A stretch of DNA of 12,032 bases from JBKJZO01 sp046715235 (GCA_046715235.1 JBKJZO010000152.1:1-12032); one strand, 5' to 3'; shown: positions 1 to 8,901, counted from the first letter of the stretch. The notes: generated from the sequence alone by a model not told the origin. Numbers and translations are program-made.

Positions 1-503
1 CCGGCAAAGAAACCGATGTTGGCGATGGCCGACTCAGCGATCAGGCCGTCTGGTGTCGTGAAGAGCGCGTCGTCGTACCCCTGAGCACGTGCGGCTCGCC
101 CGTAGTAGGTCTGCGCGAAGCCACCCGCATGCTTCACGTGCGCCACAGGTCGCACGTGGTCGACGGACATCAGCCGTTGCGGCGACGCCGGCGGCGCCCC
201 AGGTGGGAGTACGGCGACCATCACCGAGGTGCCGTCATCGGCGTGGTAGACGTAGGCGCGGACCGTGGCGTCGACGTCGTCCCGCAGTGCCTGCCGGATG
301 CGCCCGCGAACGAGCCCACCATCGAGCGGCTCACCGGCTAACTCCCGGCTGGATGCGTCGAGCCGGCGCAGATGCAGGCCGAGGCCGCGCACCTTGCCCC
401 CGCGCACCTGCATCGCGGTGAAGTGACCGAAGGCGGACACCGTCCACAGCTGCTCGGCGGTCGCCTCGTCTCCGTCGATCTCGATGCGCGGCAACGCGCT
501 CAC
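1..503 (-). CDS. Class IV PLP-dependent aminotransferase family protein (partial, C-terminus off the left edge)
   Basis: The minus strand is open from a GTG at 503 to the window edge, giving the first 167 residues. The family (branched-chain aminotransferase, D-amino-acid aminotransferase, 4-amino-4-deoxychorismate lyase) uses pyridoxal phosphate for transamination or lyase chemistry in the cytoplasm. Visible signs are an N-terminal SAFGHFTAMQVRGGKVRGL stretch (23-41), the likely PLP lysine K124 in the VAHVKHAGG context, and DDALFTTPDGLIAESAIANIGFF (144-166), which matches the family's conserved Glu (E157) and Asn (N162) segment. An AGGAG Shine-Dalgarno lies 8 bases before the GTG, and the start is 9 bases after the stop of the iron-sulfur protein, so the two are probably co-transcribed. 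Leu55 is encoded by the rare codon TTA. Substrate cannot be assigned: the diagnostic C-terminal half is missing. Family is fairly sure, function open. Confidence 0.82.
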   Translation of the reverse strand, partial: MSALPRIEIDGDEATAEQLWTVSAFGHFTAMQVRGGKVRGLGLHLRRLDASSRELAGEPLDGGLVRGRIRQALRDDVDATVRAYVYHADDGTSVMVAVLPPGAPPASPQRLMSVDHVRPVAHVKHAGGFAQTYYGRAARAQGYDDALFTTPDGLIAESAIANIGFFA

Positions 504-512
504 GGCGCGCTC

Positions 513-2678
513 CTAGTGAGCAGGTTCGGCGACCGCGGCGTCGGCGTCGTCGTCAGCGTCGACCGAGACCGGCTCGGGGTCGGGCGCCGGAGCGGTCGTC
601 GGTGACACGAGCGATCGGGCCAGGATCTGGGCCACGTCGAGCACCTCGACGTGCTCGGCCGCAGCACCCGACTCCTTCTTCGCGTCGACCGCGTCGGAGA
701 GCATGACGAGGCAGTAGGGGCAGGCGGTCGAGACCATGTCGGGGTGGGTCGCGAGCGCTTCCTCGATGCGCTCGGTGTTGACCTGCTTGCCGATCTTCTC
801 TTCCATCCACATGCGCGCACCGCCTGCGCCGCAGCAGAAACCGCGCTCCTTGCACCGGTGCATCTCGGTGTTGCGCAGACCCTGGATCGCGCCGAGCACC
901 TCGCGCGGCGGCGAGTAGACCTGATTGTGCCGACCGAGGTAACAGGGGTCGTGGTAGGTCACATTGCCGTCGACCGGCTTGACCGGCACCAGGCGACCTT
1001 CGTCGACCAGGGTCGCGAGCAGTTGGGTGTGGTGCACGACCTGGTAGTTGCCGCCCAGCGCCGGGTACTCGTTCGCGATCGTGTTGAAGCAGTGCGGGCA
1101 GGTCGCCACGATCTTCTTCGCCGCGGCTCGGTTGAGCAGCCCGACGTTGGCCTTGCCGAGCTCCTGGTACAGGTACTCGTTGCCGATGCGGCGCGCCGGA
1201 TCGCCGGTGCAACCCTCACTCGAGCCGAGTACGGCGAAGCTAACGCCGGCCATGTGCAGCAGTTCGGCGACCGCCTTCGTGACCTTCACCGAGCGGTCCT
1301 CGAGCGCGCCGGCGCAGCCGACCCAGAACAGCCACTCGACGTCGTCCGGGATGCGGCGGTCCTCGAGCACGCGCACCGGGAACGGCATGTCGGTGATCCA
1401 GTCGCGGCGCTTGGCCGCCGGCAGGCCCCAGGGGTTGGACGTGCTCTCGAGGTTGCGCAGCATGACGCCGGCCTCGCTCGGGAAGCTGCTCTCGACCAGC
1501 ACCTGGTAGCGGCGCATGTCGATGATGTGGTCGACGTGCTCGATGTCGACCGGGCACTGCTCCACGCACGCGCCGCACGTCGTACAGGACCAGAGGACGT
1601 CGGGGTCGATGACACCGCCGGTCTCGGCCGTGCCTACGAGGGGGCGCTGGGCTTCCGCGGCGGCCGACTCGTCGCCGTTCAGCAGGTAGGGCGCCTTCGC
1701 GAACATGTGGTCACGCAGGTTGAGGATCAGCAGCTTCGGCGACAGCGGCTTGCCGGTGTTCCACGCCGGACACTGGCTCTGGCAGCGGCCGCACTCGGTG
1801 CAGGTCGCGAAGTCGAGCAGGCCCTTCCAGGTGAAGTCCTCGAGTGCGCCGACACCGAGCTTGGCGTCCTCGTCCGGGTTGTCGAAGTCGACGTCCATCT
1901 CGGTCAGCGCGCCCAGCGCGACACCGCGCGGATTGCGCTTCAGGAAGATGTTGGGGAACGCGGTGAAGCGGTGCCACGCGATCGTCATCCGCGGTGTCAG
2001 CGCGATGACCGCGAACCACAGCATCGACACGACGATCTTGAATGTCGCCACGACGAGTACGGCGTCGCGCAGCGCGTCGGCGCTCATGTCGGTGAAGAGA
2101 CCGTCGCCGATCACCCTGCCGACCGGCGCGGCCCTGTCCTCGAGGGTGCCGGCGGCGTTGCGCAGGCCGCGCAGCGTGAGCACCGACAAGGTGATGAGCA
2201 CGATGACGGTCTCGACGAAGTACGCGTGCGCCTGGTTGGAGCCGGCGAAGCGGCTCTTGAGCGCGAGATGGCCGGGACGCGCGGCCTGCCGGATCCCGAT
2301 CAGCACCAGGATGCCGAGCAGGGTCATGACGGTGACGCCCTCTATCAGCCAGCCGTACGCCGGACTGCGCGACAGCAGCGGGAGGGTGAAGTCGTTATCG
2401 AACAGCTCGCCGTACGCCTCGACGAGGGTTGCGAACAGAAGGATGAATCCGACGAAGACGAACCAGTGCGCGGCGCCGGGGACCGACCACTTGAGCATTC
2501 GCGTGTGGCCGACCGTCTCGCTGATGAGTGCCATGGTGCGATCACGGCCGCGGCCGTTGCGACCCGTAACCGGCCGGCCCAGTCCGAGCACCGCGACGAG
2601 ATGGCCGATTGCCCGCGCCAGGAGACCGAGGCCGACAACTGTCACGGCGAGCGAGACGATGATCGCGGCGGTCTGCAT
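513..2678 (-). CDS. Membrane-anchored iron-sulfur oxidoreductase, heterodisulfide reductase/GlpC-like (mycobacterial Rv0338c type)
   Basis: 721 residues. Five hydrophobic segments lie at about 4-32, 70-90, 111-130, 151-170 and 205-228 and resemble a NarI-like membrane anchor. Next is a two-cluster ferredoxin module with C293/C296/C299/C303 and C365/C368/C371/C375, each ending in Cys-Pro. Two cysteine-rich CCG domains follow: C455, C490, C527/C530, then C578, C615-C616, C653/C656. This layout is that of HdrD/GlpC-type proteins, which pass electrons between a membrane quinone or haem and a soluble partner; donor and acceptor are unknown here. The tail after about 690 is Pro/Asp/Ala-rich and probably disordered. 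I chose ATG 2678 because AAGGA lies 8 bases upstream and the protein then begins with a membrane segment; the frame is open to 3206, but that extension is Arg-rich and would cross the divergent gene. The class IV aminotransferase gene follows 9 bases downstream. Confidence 0.88.
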   Translation of the reverse strand: MQTAAIIVSLAVTVVGLGLLARAIGHLVAVLGLGRPVTGRNGRGRDRTMALISETVGHTRMLKWSVPGAAHWFVFVGFILLFATLVEAYGELFDNDFTLPLLSRSPAYGWLIEGVTVMTLLGILVLIGIRQAARPGHLALKSRFAGSNQAHAYFVETVIVLITLSVLTLRGLRNAAGTLEDRAAPVGRVIGDGLFTDMSADALRDAVLVVATFKIVVSMLWFAVIALTPRMTIAWHRFTAFPNIFLKRNPRGVALGALTEMDVDFDNPDEDAKLGVGALEDFTWKGLLDFATCTECGRCQSQCPAWNTGKPLSPKLLILNLRDHMFAKAPYLLNGDESAAAEAQRPLVGTAETGGVIDPDVLWSCTTCGACVEQCPVDIEHVDHIIDMRRYQVLVESSFPSEAGVMLRNLESTSNPWGLPAAKRRDWITDMPFPVRVLEDRRIPDDVEWLFWVGCAGALEDRSVKVTKAVAELLHMAGVSFAVLGSSEGCTGDPARRIGNEYLYQELGKANVGLLNRAAAKKIVATCPHCFNTIANEYPALGGNYQVVHHTQLLATLVDEGRLVPVKPVDGNVTYHDPCYLGRHNQVYSPPREVLGAIQGLRNTEMHRCKERGFCCGAGGARMWMEEKIGKQVNTERIEEALATHPDMVSTACPYCLVMLSDAVDAKKESGAAAEHVEVLDVAQILARSLVSPTTAPAPDPEPVSVDADDDADAAVAEPAH

Positions 2679-2739
2679 CGAGCAGGTCCTTCTTCGAAGA
2701 TCGGGGCGCGCGGCGACCGCGGCGCAGGCGGTTCGCGCA

Positions 2740-2745
2740 AGCGTA
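2740..2745 (-). promoter_or_regulatory. Possible -10 element for the iron-sulfur protein/aminotransferase unit
   Basis: On the minus strand this reads TACGCT, which fits the actinobacterial TANNNT -10 pattern. It would give a leader of about 55 bases before ATG 2678. No convincing -35 hexamer lies 16-18 bases upstream, so this is only a candidate within the 122-bp divergent intergenic region. Confidence 0.25.
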
Positions 2746-2771
2746 CGACCCCGCAGGTGAGGGGCGAAAAC

Positions 2772-2800
2772 ACCGGCGCGCCGGTCGGTAGGCTCGCGCG
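2772..2800 (+). promoter_or_regulatory. Candidate leaderless promoter with a 14-bp perfect palindrome in the spacer
   Basis: TAGGCT at 2789-2794 matches the TANNNT -10 pattern and ends 6 bases before the GTG at 2801. That is the usual distance from -10 to transcription start, and no Shine-Dalgarno is visible, so the lipoprotein mRNA may be leaderless. Three bases upstream of the hexamer is a perfect palindrome, ACCGGCGCGCCGGT (2772-2785), where a repressor could bind. GC-only palindromes occur by chance in such DNA; promoter call moderate, operator call weak. Confidence 0.45.
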
Positions 2801-3415
2801 GTGAGACGGATGCGGGGCAGCGGAACAGTCGCCGCTGCAGTCCTCGGCCTCGTCGCCCTGGCCGCGGGCACCGGCTGCGACGCGAAGACGGCCGAAGCTC
2901 CCCAATCCTCGGTCGCGCCGACCCCCACCGGGCCGGCCCCGACCACGCCTGCGTCGACGTCAGCTGCGTCGCGCAGCGCCGTTCCCGCGGTGTCCCTTCC
3001 GCCCGCCCCGGCGGACGGATTCGGCGGGCCGGTGACGGTGACGTTCGGCAGCGCTCCGCCGCTGCGCGTCGAGATCGCCGCCCGCCCCGACCAGCGAGCG
3101 CGCGGGCTGATGCAGCGCGCTCAGATCCCGGCCGGCACGGGGATGCTGTTTCTCTTTCCGGCGCCGTCGAGCGGTGGCGGCTTCTGGATGCTCGGCACGC
3201 TGGCACCGATCTCCATCGCGTACGTCAACGGCGACCGCGTCGTCTCTATCGCGGAGATGCAGCCGTGCCCGCCGCGCGAACCGCTCTGTCCGACGTACCC
3301 GGCCGCCGGCTCCTACACCGCAGCGGTCGAGGCGCACGGTGGTTTCTTCACCGAGCACGGCATCGGAGCCGGCGCGCGCATGACGGTCAGCGGTCCAACT
3401 CCGGCGCCGCGGTAG
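2801..3415 (+). CDS. DUF192-domain lipoprotein
   Basis: 204 residues. The N-terminus has basic residues, a hydrophobic stretch (about 9-22) and a lipobox-like GTGC with Cys26 as the probable lipidation site, so the protein is likely anchored outside the membrane. A Pro/Ala/Ser/Thr-rich linker (about 30-70) leads to a DUF192 domain (about 77-198). Family marks are RARGLMQR (99-106), GMLFLFP (114-120), the FWMLGTLAPISIAYV segment (128-142) and two cysteines, C156 and C163, that could form a disulfide. DUF192 proteins are small beta-rich proteins without a settled biochemical role. GTG 2801 is preferred because it sits 6 bases after a -10-like hexamer; an in-frame ATG at 2810 is the alternative, with no better ribosome binding site. 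It is divergent from the iron-sulfur gene and followed by a hairpin. Domain assignment is good, function unknown. Confidence 0.82.
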   Translation: MRRMRGSGTVAAAVLGLVALAAGTGCDAKTAEAPQSSVAPTPTGPAPTTPASTSAASRSAVPAVSLPPAPADGFGGPVTVTFGSAPPLRVEIAARPDQRARGLMQRAQIPAGTGMLFLFPAPSSGGGFWMLGTLAPISIAYVNGDRVVSIAEMQPCPPREPLCPTYPAAGSYTAAVEAHGGFFTEHGIGAGARMTVSGPTPAPR

Positions 3416-3423
3416 GCAAAGAA

Positions 3424-3441
3424 TGCCGGGTGCGGCCGGCA
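3424..3441 (+). terminator. GC-rich hairpin after the lipoprotein gene, possible terminator
   Basis: Perfect 6-bp stem TGCCGG/CCGGCA with a 6-base loop (GTGCGG), starting 9 bases after the stop codon at 3415. There is no T-tract, which is common for terminators in high-GC actinobacteria but leaves the call uncertain. It lies just upstream of the candidate -10 for the protease gene, as expected for a boundary between transcription units. Confidence 0.45.
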
Positions 3442-3462
3442 GCGCCGTGTCGCGCCCGCGGC

Positions 3463-3468
3463 TAGGCT
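3463..3468 (+). promoter_or_regulatory. Candidate -10 element for the M4 protease gene
   Basis: TAGGCT, the same hexamer as the one before the lipoprotein gene and a fit to TANNNT. Transcription would begin near 3475 and leave a leader of about 75 bases before GTG 3550. No clear -35 hexamer is visible 16-18 bases upstream. Confidence 0.35.
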
Positions 3469-3510
3469 CGACACCCGAGAGCCACGGGGGCTTGCTCCGT
3501 TCTTCCGTGA

Positions 3511-3545
3511 AACGCTCCGAGTCCCTCCGCTGACAGGAGAGCGTT
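3511..3545 (+). promoter_or_regulatory. Leader structure that can pair the protease Shine-Dalgarno
   Basis: The Shine-Dalgarno GGAG (3536-3539) can pair with CTCC (3525-3528) across a 7-base loop. Immediately outside it, AGCGTT (3540-3545) pairs with AACGCT (3511-3516). Together these would bury the ribosome binding site 10 bases before GTG 3550. This is read directly from complementarity; that it folds or regulates in the cell is inference. Confidence 0.4.
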
Positions 3546-3549
3546 CCCC

Positions 3550-6500
3550 GTGCATCCAGCCTTCCGGCGTCACCGCACGGCCCTGATGGGCACGGCGCTC
3601 AGTCTCGTCCTGGTGGCTTCCGGCGCACTCGGCGTGGGGTCGGCGGCGGTTGCCGCTCCGCCTGGCGGCGACGACGCGCTCCTGCGTCAGCTGCGGGCCA
3701 CGGCCGGGTCGAGCCTTCGGGTGGCGCGGCATGGCACGACCGGGCGAGTGCGCTTCATGGGCCGGCGCGACGGCAAGGCCATCAGCGCTGCCCGCGCTGC
3801 ATCCCCGGCGGCTGCTGCAACGGCGTTTGTGCAGCGGTACGGCGGACTGCTCGGCTCGCGGCGCCCGGCATCCGACCTGCGGGTGGCGCGGACGAAGCGC
3901 AACCGCACCGGCACGGCAGTGCGGTTCGAACAGCTCGCCGCGGGCGTGCCGGTGATCGGCGGCGAAGTCCTGGTCACGCTCGATCGTGCCAACAACGTCG
4001 TCAGCGCCAGCGGTGAGCTGACTGCTGCGAGTCCCACCCTGCGCAGTGCAGCCCCAGTGCCAGCGGTTTTCGCCGCCCGCACCGCGGCGTCTCTGATCGC
4101 TCATCAGTACTCAGTCGATGCCCGCTCGGTGACGACTACCAAGCCCGTCCTGCGCTTCTTCGACCCGGAGTTGCTCGGTGTGCCGGCTGCCTCCCGCCGC
4201 GCCGGCATCGTCTGGCAGTTGGAGGTGCAGGGAAACAGCGGCGACGACGAGTTCTCCGAGCAGGTGTATGTCGACGCGGCGAGCGGTCTGGTCGTGTTCC
4301 ACTTCGATCCCAACCCGCATGCCCGGCAACGACGCGTCTGCGACCGCGGCGGAAAGCGCAGCGATACGGATGAATGCGGGTCGCCGTACACCATCGTCGA
4401 AGGCGGTTCGACGGCCGGTAAGTCCAGCGAGGCGGTCAGCACCTACCTGTACGCCGGCGACACCTACGACTACTTCAAGTCGCGGTTCGGGCGCGACGGG
4501 CTCGACGACGACGGAATGCCCCTGCTGGCGACGGTGCGCTACTGCCCGACGGTGCCCGAGAACGAGAGCCCGGCGTTCTACCCCTGCCCCTACGACAACG
4601 CTTACTGGAACGGCGAGCAGGTCGTCTTCGGTGAGGGTCTGGCCAACGCGGACGACGTTGTCGCGCACGAATTCACGCACGGCGTCACGCAGTTCGAGGC
4701 CAACCTGTTCTCGCTCTACCAGGCTGGGGCGATCAACGAGTCGATGTCTGACATCTTCGGCGAGCTGATCGACCAGCACAACGCGTCGATCCGTACGCGC
4801 GGTCGTGACTCGACCGGCGCCGGCGGCAGCATCGACTACAGCTGGCTCATCGGCGAGGACGCGCCCGTCGGTACGGCGTTCGACGGCGGCTATCGGGTGC
4901 AGCGCAGCATGCGCGACCCCGCGCGCCTCAAGGAACCTGACCGCATGCGCAGCGGGTTCTACAGCGCCGAGAACGAATGGTCCAAGGTCTGGGACAACGG
5001 TGGCGTGCACGCCAACAGCGGGGTCGGAAACAAGGCCGCCTACCTCATCGCGGTCGGCGGGACGTTCAACCTGATCACCATCCCGGCCGAGAGCGCGCTC
5101 GGGAACGAAAAGCTCGCCCAGCTCTACTACCGCGTGCTGACCTCCCACCTGACCAGCGCCAGCGACTACGCCGACCTCGCGGACGCACTGCGGCAGTCGT
5201 GCGCCGAACTCGTCGCCGGCGGCCCGATGACCGTGGCGGGGACGACGATCGCGTTCACCGCCACCGACTGCACGACCGTCGAGTCGGCGATCGTGGCCAC
5301 CCAGATGGACCAGCAGCCGATCGTGCGCACGCGGACGCAGAGCGGCAAACCATCGCAGCAACTCGACGCGACCGCCCCCGACGCCGTCGTCTGCGACCCG
5401 GGCGAGCAGCCGTCGTACCTGTTCTATGACGATCTCGAGCAGCCAGCCGTGGGCAACTGGTCGACTTCGCGCCGTATCGGCGGACGCGCGTGGACCTACC
5501 CGCAGAACCCCAACCCGTTCGGTGTCGAGTTCACCTACGCCAAGAGCGGCACGACGCACATGTTCGCCGACGATCCCGACTTCAGATCCGACTTCTCGAT
5601 CACCACCAGGGCCGACCTGGTGCCGACGGCGTCGACGTACCTGCGCATCGACCACGCGCACATTTTTGACTTCGACTACGACAGCGGGCTCGGCATCGAC
5701 AGTGGAGTCGTCGAGGTGAGCACCGACGGCGGCCGGTCCTTCGAGCGGATCGCTCCGACGGACGGTGAGCCGTACGGAGCCGTCGCCGGTACGTCGGCCG
5801 GCAACGACAGCCCGCTGAAGGGATCCGCGTTCGTCGGCGACAGTCACGGCTACGTCTCGAGTCGCTTTTTCCTCGGCGATTTCGCCGGGCAGGGCCTGCG
5901 AGTCCGCCTGCGCGTGGGCACGGACTCGCGGTTCGGCAACTTCGGGTGGTTCGTCGACGACATCCGGATCTACGACTGCGCGGCCGCGAATGCCGCGCCG
6001 ACCGCTCAGGCCGTGCCGCGGATCGTCTCGGTCACCCCGGCCGAGGACGGCCTCGGAGTCGTGTGGTCATCGCCAGCGGCCCCGGCCGGCACACTCGGCC
6101 ACCTGATCACTGCGACAGCGCCAGGCCACAAAGTGACGTTGTATGCGCGGGCCGGTCTATCCGGCTCCACGATGCGTCGCTTAGCGAGCACGAAGTCGTA
6201 CGTCGTGACGGTGCGCGCGTTCAGCGGACTTGGCGAAGCGGTATCGGATCCGGCCGGCGCCGTCTCGCCGGTCAACACCCGACGGCCGAACCCGCCGGAG
6301 GCCGTGCGGATGACTCCGGGCATAGGCACGGCTGTTATCGCCGTGATCGACGACCCCGACAGCTTCGCCGCGGGGGCGCGCATCGTGGTCAAGGCTGGGC
6401 GGTCAGCTCCGCGCACGCCCACCGACGGGCGTGTCATCAACCTTGCTTCCACCGAAAACCTCGCTCGCATCAATGGACTCCGGTCGCATCAGGACTACAG

Positions 6501-6879
6501 CTTCGCGGTGTACTCGAAGGACGAACGCGGCGCCCTGAGCGTGCAGCCCAGAACCGTCCGCGTGGAGGGCACCGGCATCTCGATTGCGGCGCGCCCCGCG
6601 GTTGTCGTACGCGGCAAGACGACGACAGTCACCGGCCGGCTGGCCACGGCAGGCGGGCAAGCAGCCAGCGACCGTCCGGTCGAGTTGTACTTCCGGGCAT
6701 CGGGCCAGGCTCGCTGGCGCCTCGCCTCCACCGCACGAACCAACGCGGCCGGGCAGCTGCGCTTCGTGTCGCGTCCGGCGGCATCCGGGTCGTACTCGCT
6801 CCGGTTCCCGGGCGGCGGCTTCCCCCTAGTGTTCGGCGCGATCTCGCCGCCGGTCGCGGTCACCGTCCGAGCCAAGTAG
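3550..6879 (+). CDS. Secreted M4 (thermolysin-family) zinc metalloprotease with C-terminal beta-sandwich modules
   Basis: 1109 residues. A Sec signal peptide (1-36; basic start, hydrophobic core, AVAA before PPGG) leads to an FTP/PepSY-type propeptide (about 40-255). The catalytic domain (about 275-585) has HEFTH at 373-377 (zinc ligands H373 and H377, catalytic E374), third ligand E397 exactly 24 residues after H373 as in thermolysin, D401, and H487 in DNGGVHANSG, matching thermolysin His231. It should be an active, self-processed extracellular endopeptidase. Residues 620-810 form a jelly-roll/MAM-like module (LFYDDLE to FVDDIRIYDC), about 820-1005 look like two FnIII-like repeats, and 1010-1106 an Ig-like domain; these probably bind substrate or surface. 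Thermolysin precursors are about half this length. GTG 3550 is supported by AGGAG and the signal peptide. Leu878 is TTA. It appears monocistronic. Family certain, C-terminal domain names less so. Confidence 0.95.
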   Translation: MHPAFRRHRTALMGTALSLVLVASGALGVGSAAVAAPPGGDDALLRQLRATAGSSLRVARHGTTGRVRFMGRRDGKAISAARAASPAAAATAFVQRYGGLLGSRRPASDLRVARTKRNRTGTAVRFEQLAAGVPVIGGEVLVTLDRANNVVSASGELTAASPTLRSAAPVPAVFAARTAASLIAHQYSVDARSVTTTKPVLRFFDPELLGVPAASRRAGIVWQLEVQGNSGDDEFSEQVYVDAASGLVVFHFDPNPHARQRRVCDRGGKRSDTDECGSPYTIVEGGSTAGKSSEAVSTYLYAGDTYDYFKSRFGRDGLDDDGMPLLATVRYCPTVPENESPAFYPCPYDNAYWNGEQVVFGEGLANADDVVAHEFTHGVTQFEANLFSLYQAGAINESMSDIFGELIDQHNASIRTRGRDSTGAGGSIDYSWLIGEDAPVGTAFDGGYRVQRSMRDPARLKEPDRMRSGFYSAENEWSKVWDNGGVHANSGVGNKAAYLIAVGGTFNLITIPAESALGNEKLAQLYYRVLTSHLTSASDYADLADALRQSCAELVAGGPMTVAGTTIAFTATDCTTVESAIVATQMDQQPIVRTRTQSGKPSQQLDATAPDAVVCDPGEQPSYLFYDDLEQPAVGNWSTSRRIGGRAWTYPQNPNPFGVEFTYAKSGTTHMFADDPDFRSDFSITTRADLVPTASTYLRIDHAHIFDFDYDSGLGIDSGVVEVSTDGGRSFERIAPTDGEPYGAVAGTSAGNDSPLKGSAFVGDSHGYVSSRFFLGDFAGQGLRVRLRVGTDSRFGNFGWFVDDIRIYDCAAANAAPTAQAVPRIVSVTPAEDGLGVVWSSPAAPAGTLGHLITATAPGHKVTLYARAGLSGSTMRRLASTKSYVVTVRAFSGLGEAVSDPAGAVSPVNTRRPNPPEAVRMTPGIGTAVIAVIDDPDSFAAGARIVVKAGRSAPRTPTDGRVINLASTENLARINGLRSHQDYSFAVYSKDERGALSVQPRTVRVEGTGISIAARPAVVVRGKTTTVTGRLATAGGQAASDRPVELYFRASGQARWRLASTARTNAAGQLRFVSRPAASGSYSLRFPGGGFPLVFGAISPPVAVTVRAK

Positions 6880-6895
6880 CCCACTCTCCGGCTCT

Positions 6896-6911
6896 TGCCG
6901 GGTGCTCGGCA
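6896..6911 (+). terminator. Weak hairpin after the protease gene, possible terminator
   Basis: Stem TGCCG/CGGCA of 5 bp with the 6-base loop GGTGCT, starting 17 bases after the stop codon and ending before the first HAIR site. There is no T-tract. The first ten bases are identical to those of the hairpin after the lipoprotein gene. Confidence 0.3.
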
Positions 6912-6920
6912 GGCAATAAA

Positions 6921-6941
6921 GTTGAGCGGGAAGGGCTCAAG
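6921..6941 (+). promoter_or_regulatory. HAIR-like HspR operator, upstream copy
   Basis: GTTGAGC, 7 bases, GCTCAAG. It compares well with the HspR-associated inverted repeat CTTGAGT-N7-ACTCAAG: 5 of 7 matches on the left, 6 of 7 on the right, with the exact 7-base spacing. HspR, encoded three genes downstream of dnaK, is expected to bind here with DnaK as co-repressor and shut the operon off between heat shocks. The binding mechanism is known from Streptomyces and Mycobacterium; occupancy here is inferred. Confidence 0.8.
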
Positions 6942-6973
6942 GAAGTTTGACGTTGACTCAGGTGGACACCGAC

Positions 6974-6994
6974 CATGAGTCGGAGCGGCTCAAC
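6974..6994 (+). promoter_or_regulatory. HAIR-like HspR operator, downstream copy
   Basis: CATGAGT, 7 bases, GCTCAAC. It matches the HAIR consensus at 6 of 7 left and 5 of 7 right positions with the correct spacing. Its start is 53 bases after the start of the upstream copy, about five DNA turns, so both sites face a similar side of the helix. It lies where a -10 region would fall relative to TTGACT at 6953, a position suited to blocking RNA polymerase. Confidence 0.72.
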
Positions 6995-7041
6995 CGAGCC
7001 TTCACAGATTCAGACAATCGAGACAGTACGGGTGATCAGAT

Positions 7042-8897
<1,856 letters not shown>

Positions 8898-8901
<4 letters not shown>

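Larger units (their letters stand above)
6880..7041 (+). other. Intergenic region between the protease gene and dnaK
   Basis: 162 bases without a gene. In order it holds a weak hairpin, a HAIR-like site, a TTGAC-rich stretch (6947-6958) that could supply a -35 (TTGACT at 6953-6958), a second HAIR-like site, and the dnaK leader. No good -10 hexamer lies 16-18 bases after TTGACT; the best-placed one, ATGAGT (6975-6980), is poor and lies inside the second HAIR. The exact promoter is therefore not resolved. Confidence 0.6.

Noticed and set aside
651..2804. Plus-strand open frame of 717 codons opposite the iron-sulfur protein gene
   Set aside because: Its product is Arg/Asp/Val/His-rich without recognisable motifs and mirrors the codon pattern of the minus-strand gene, which has clear cysteine motifs and membrane segments. 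It is a GC-bias shadow.
2679..3206. N-terminal extension of the iron-sulfur protein to an upstream start
   Set aside because: The added 176 residues are Arg-rich and unlike the family, would overlap the divergent DUF192 gene, and ATG 2678 has its own ribosome binding site.
4111..5847. Minus-strand open frame of 578 codons opposite the M4 protease gene
   Set aside because: Low-complexity Val/Arg/Gly/Asp composition, no motif, and it lies over the zinc-protease active-site region of a certain gene.
5946..6950. Plus-strand alternate frame of 334 codons overlapping the end of the protease gene
   Set aside because: The composition is Arg/Gly-rich and motif-free, while the main frame carries FnIII/Ig-like modules to its stop at 6879.
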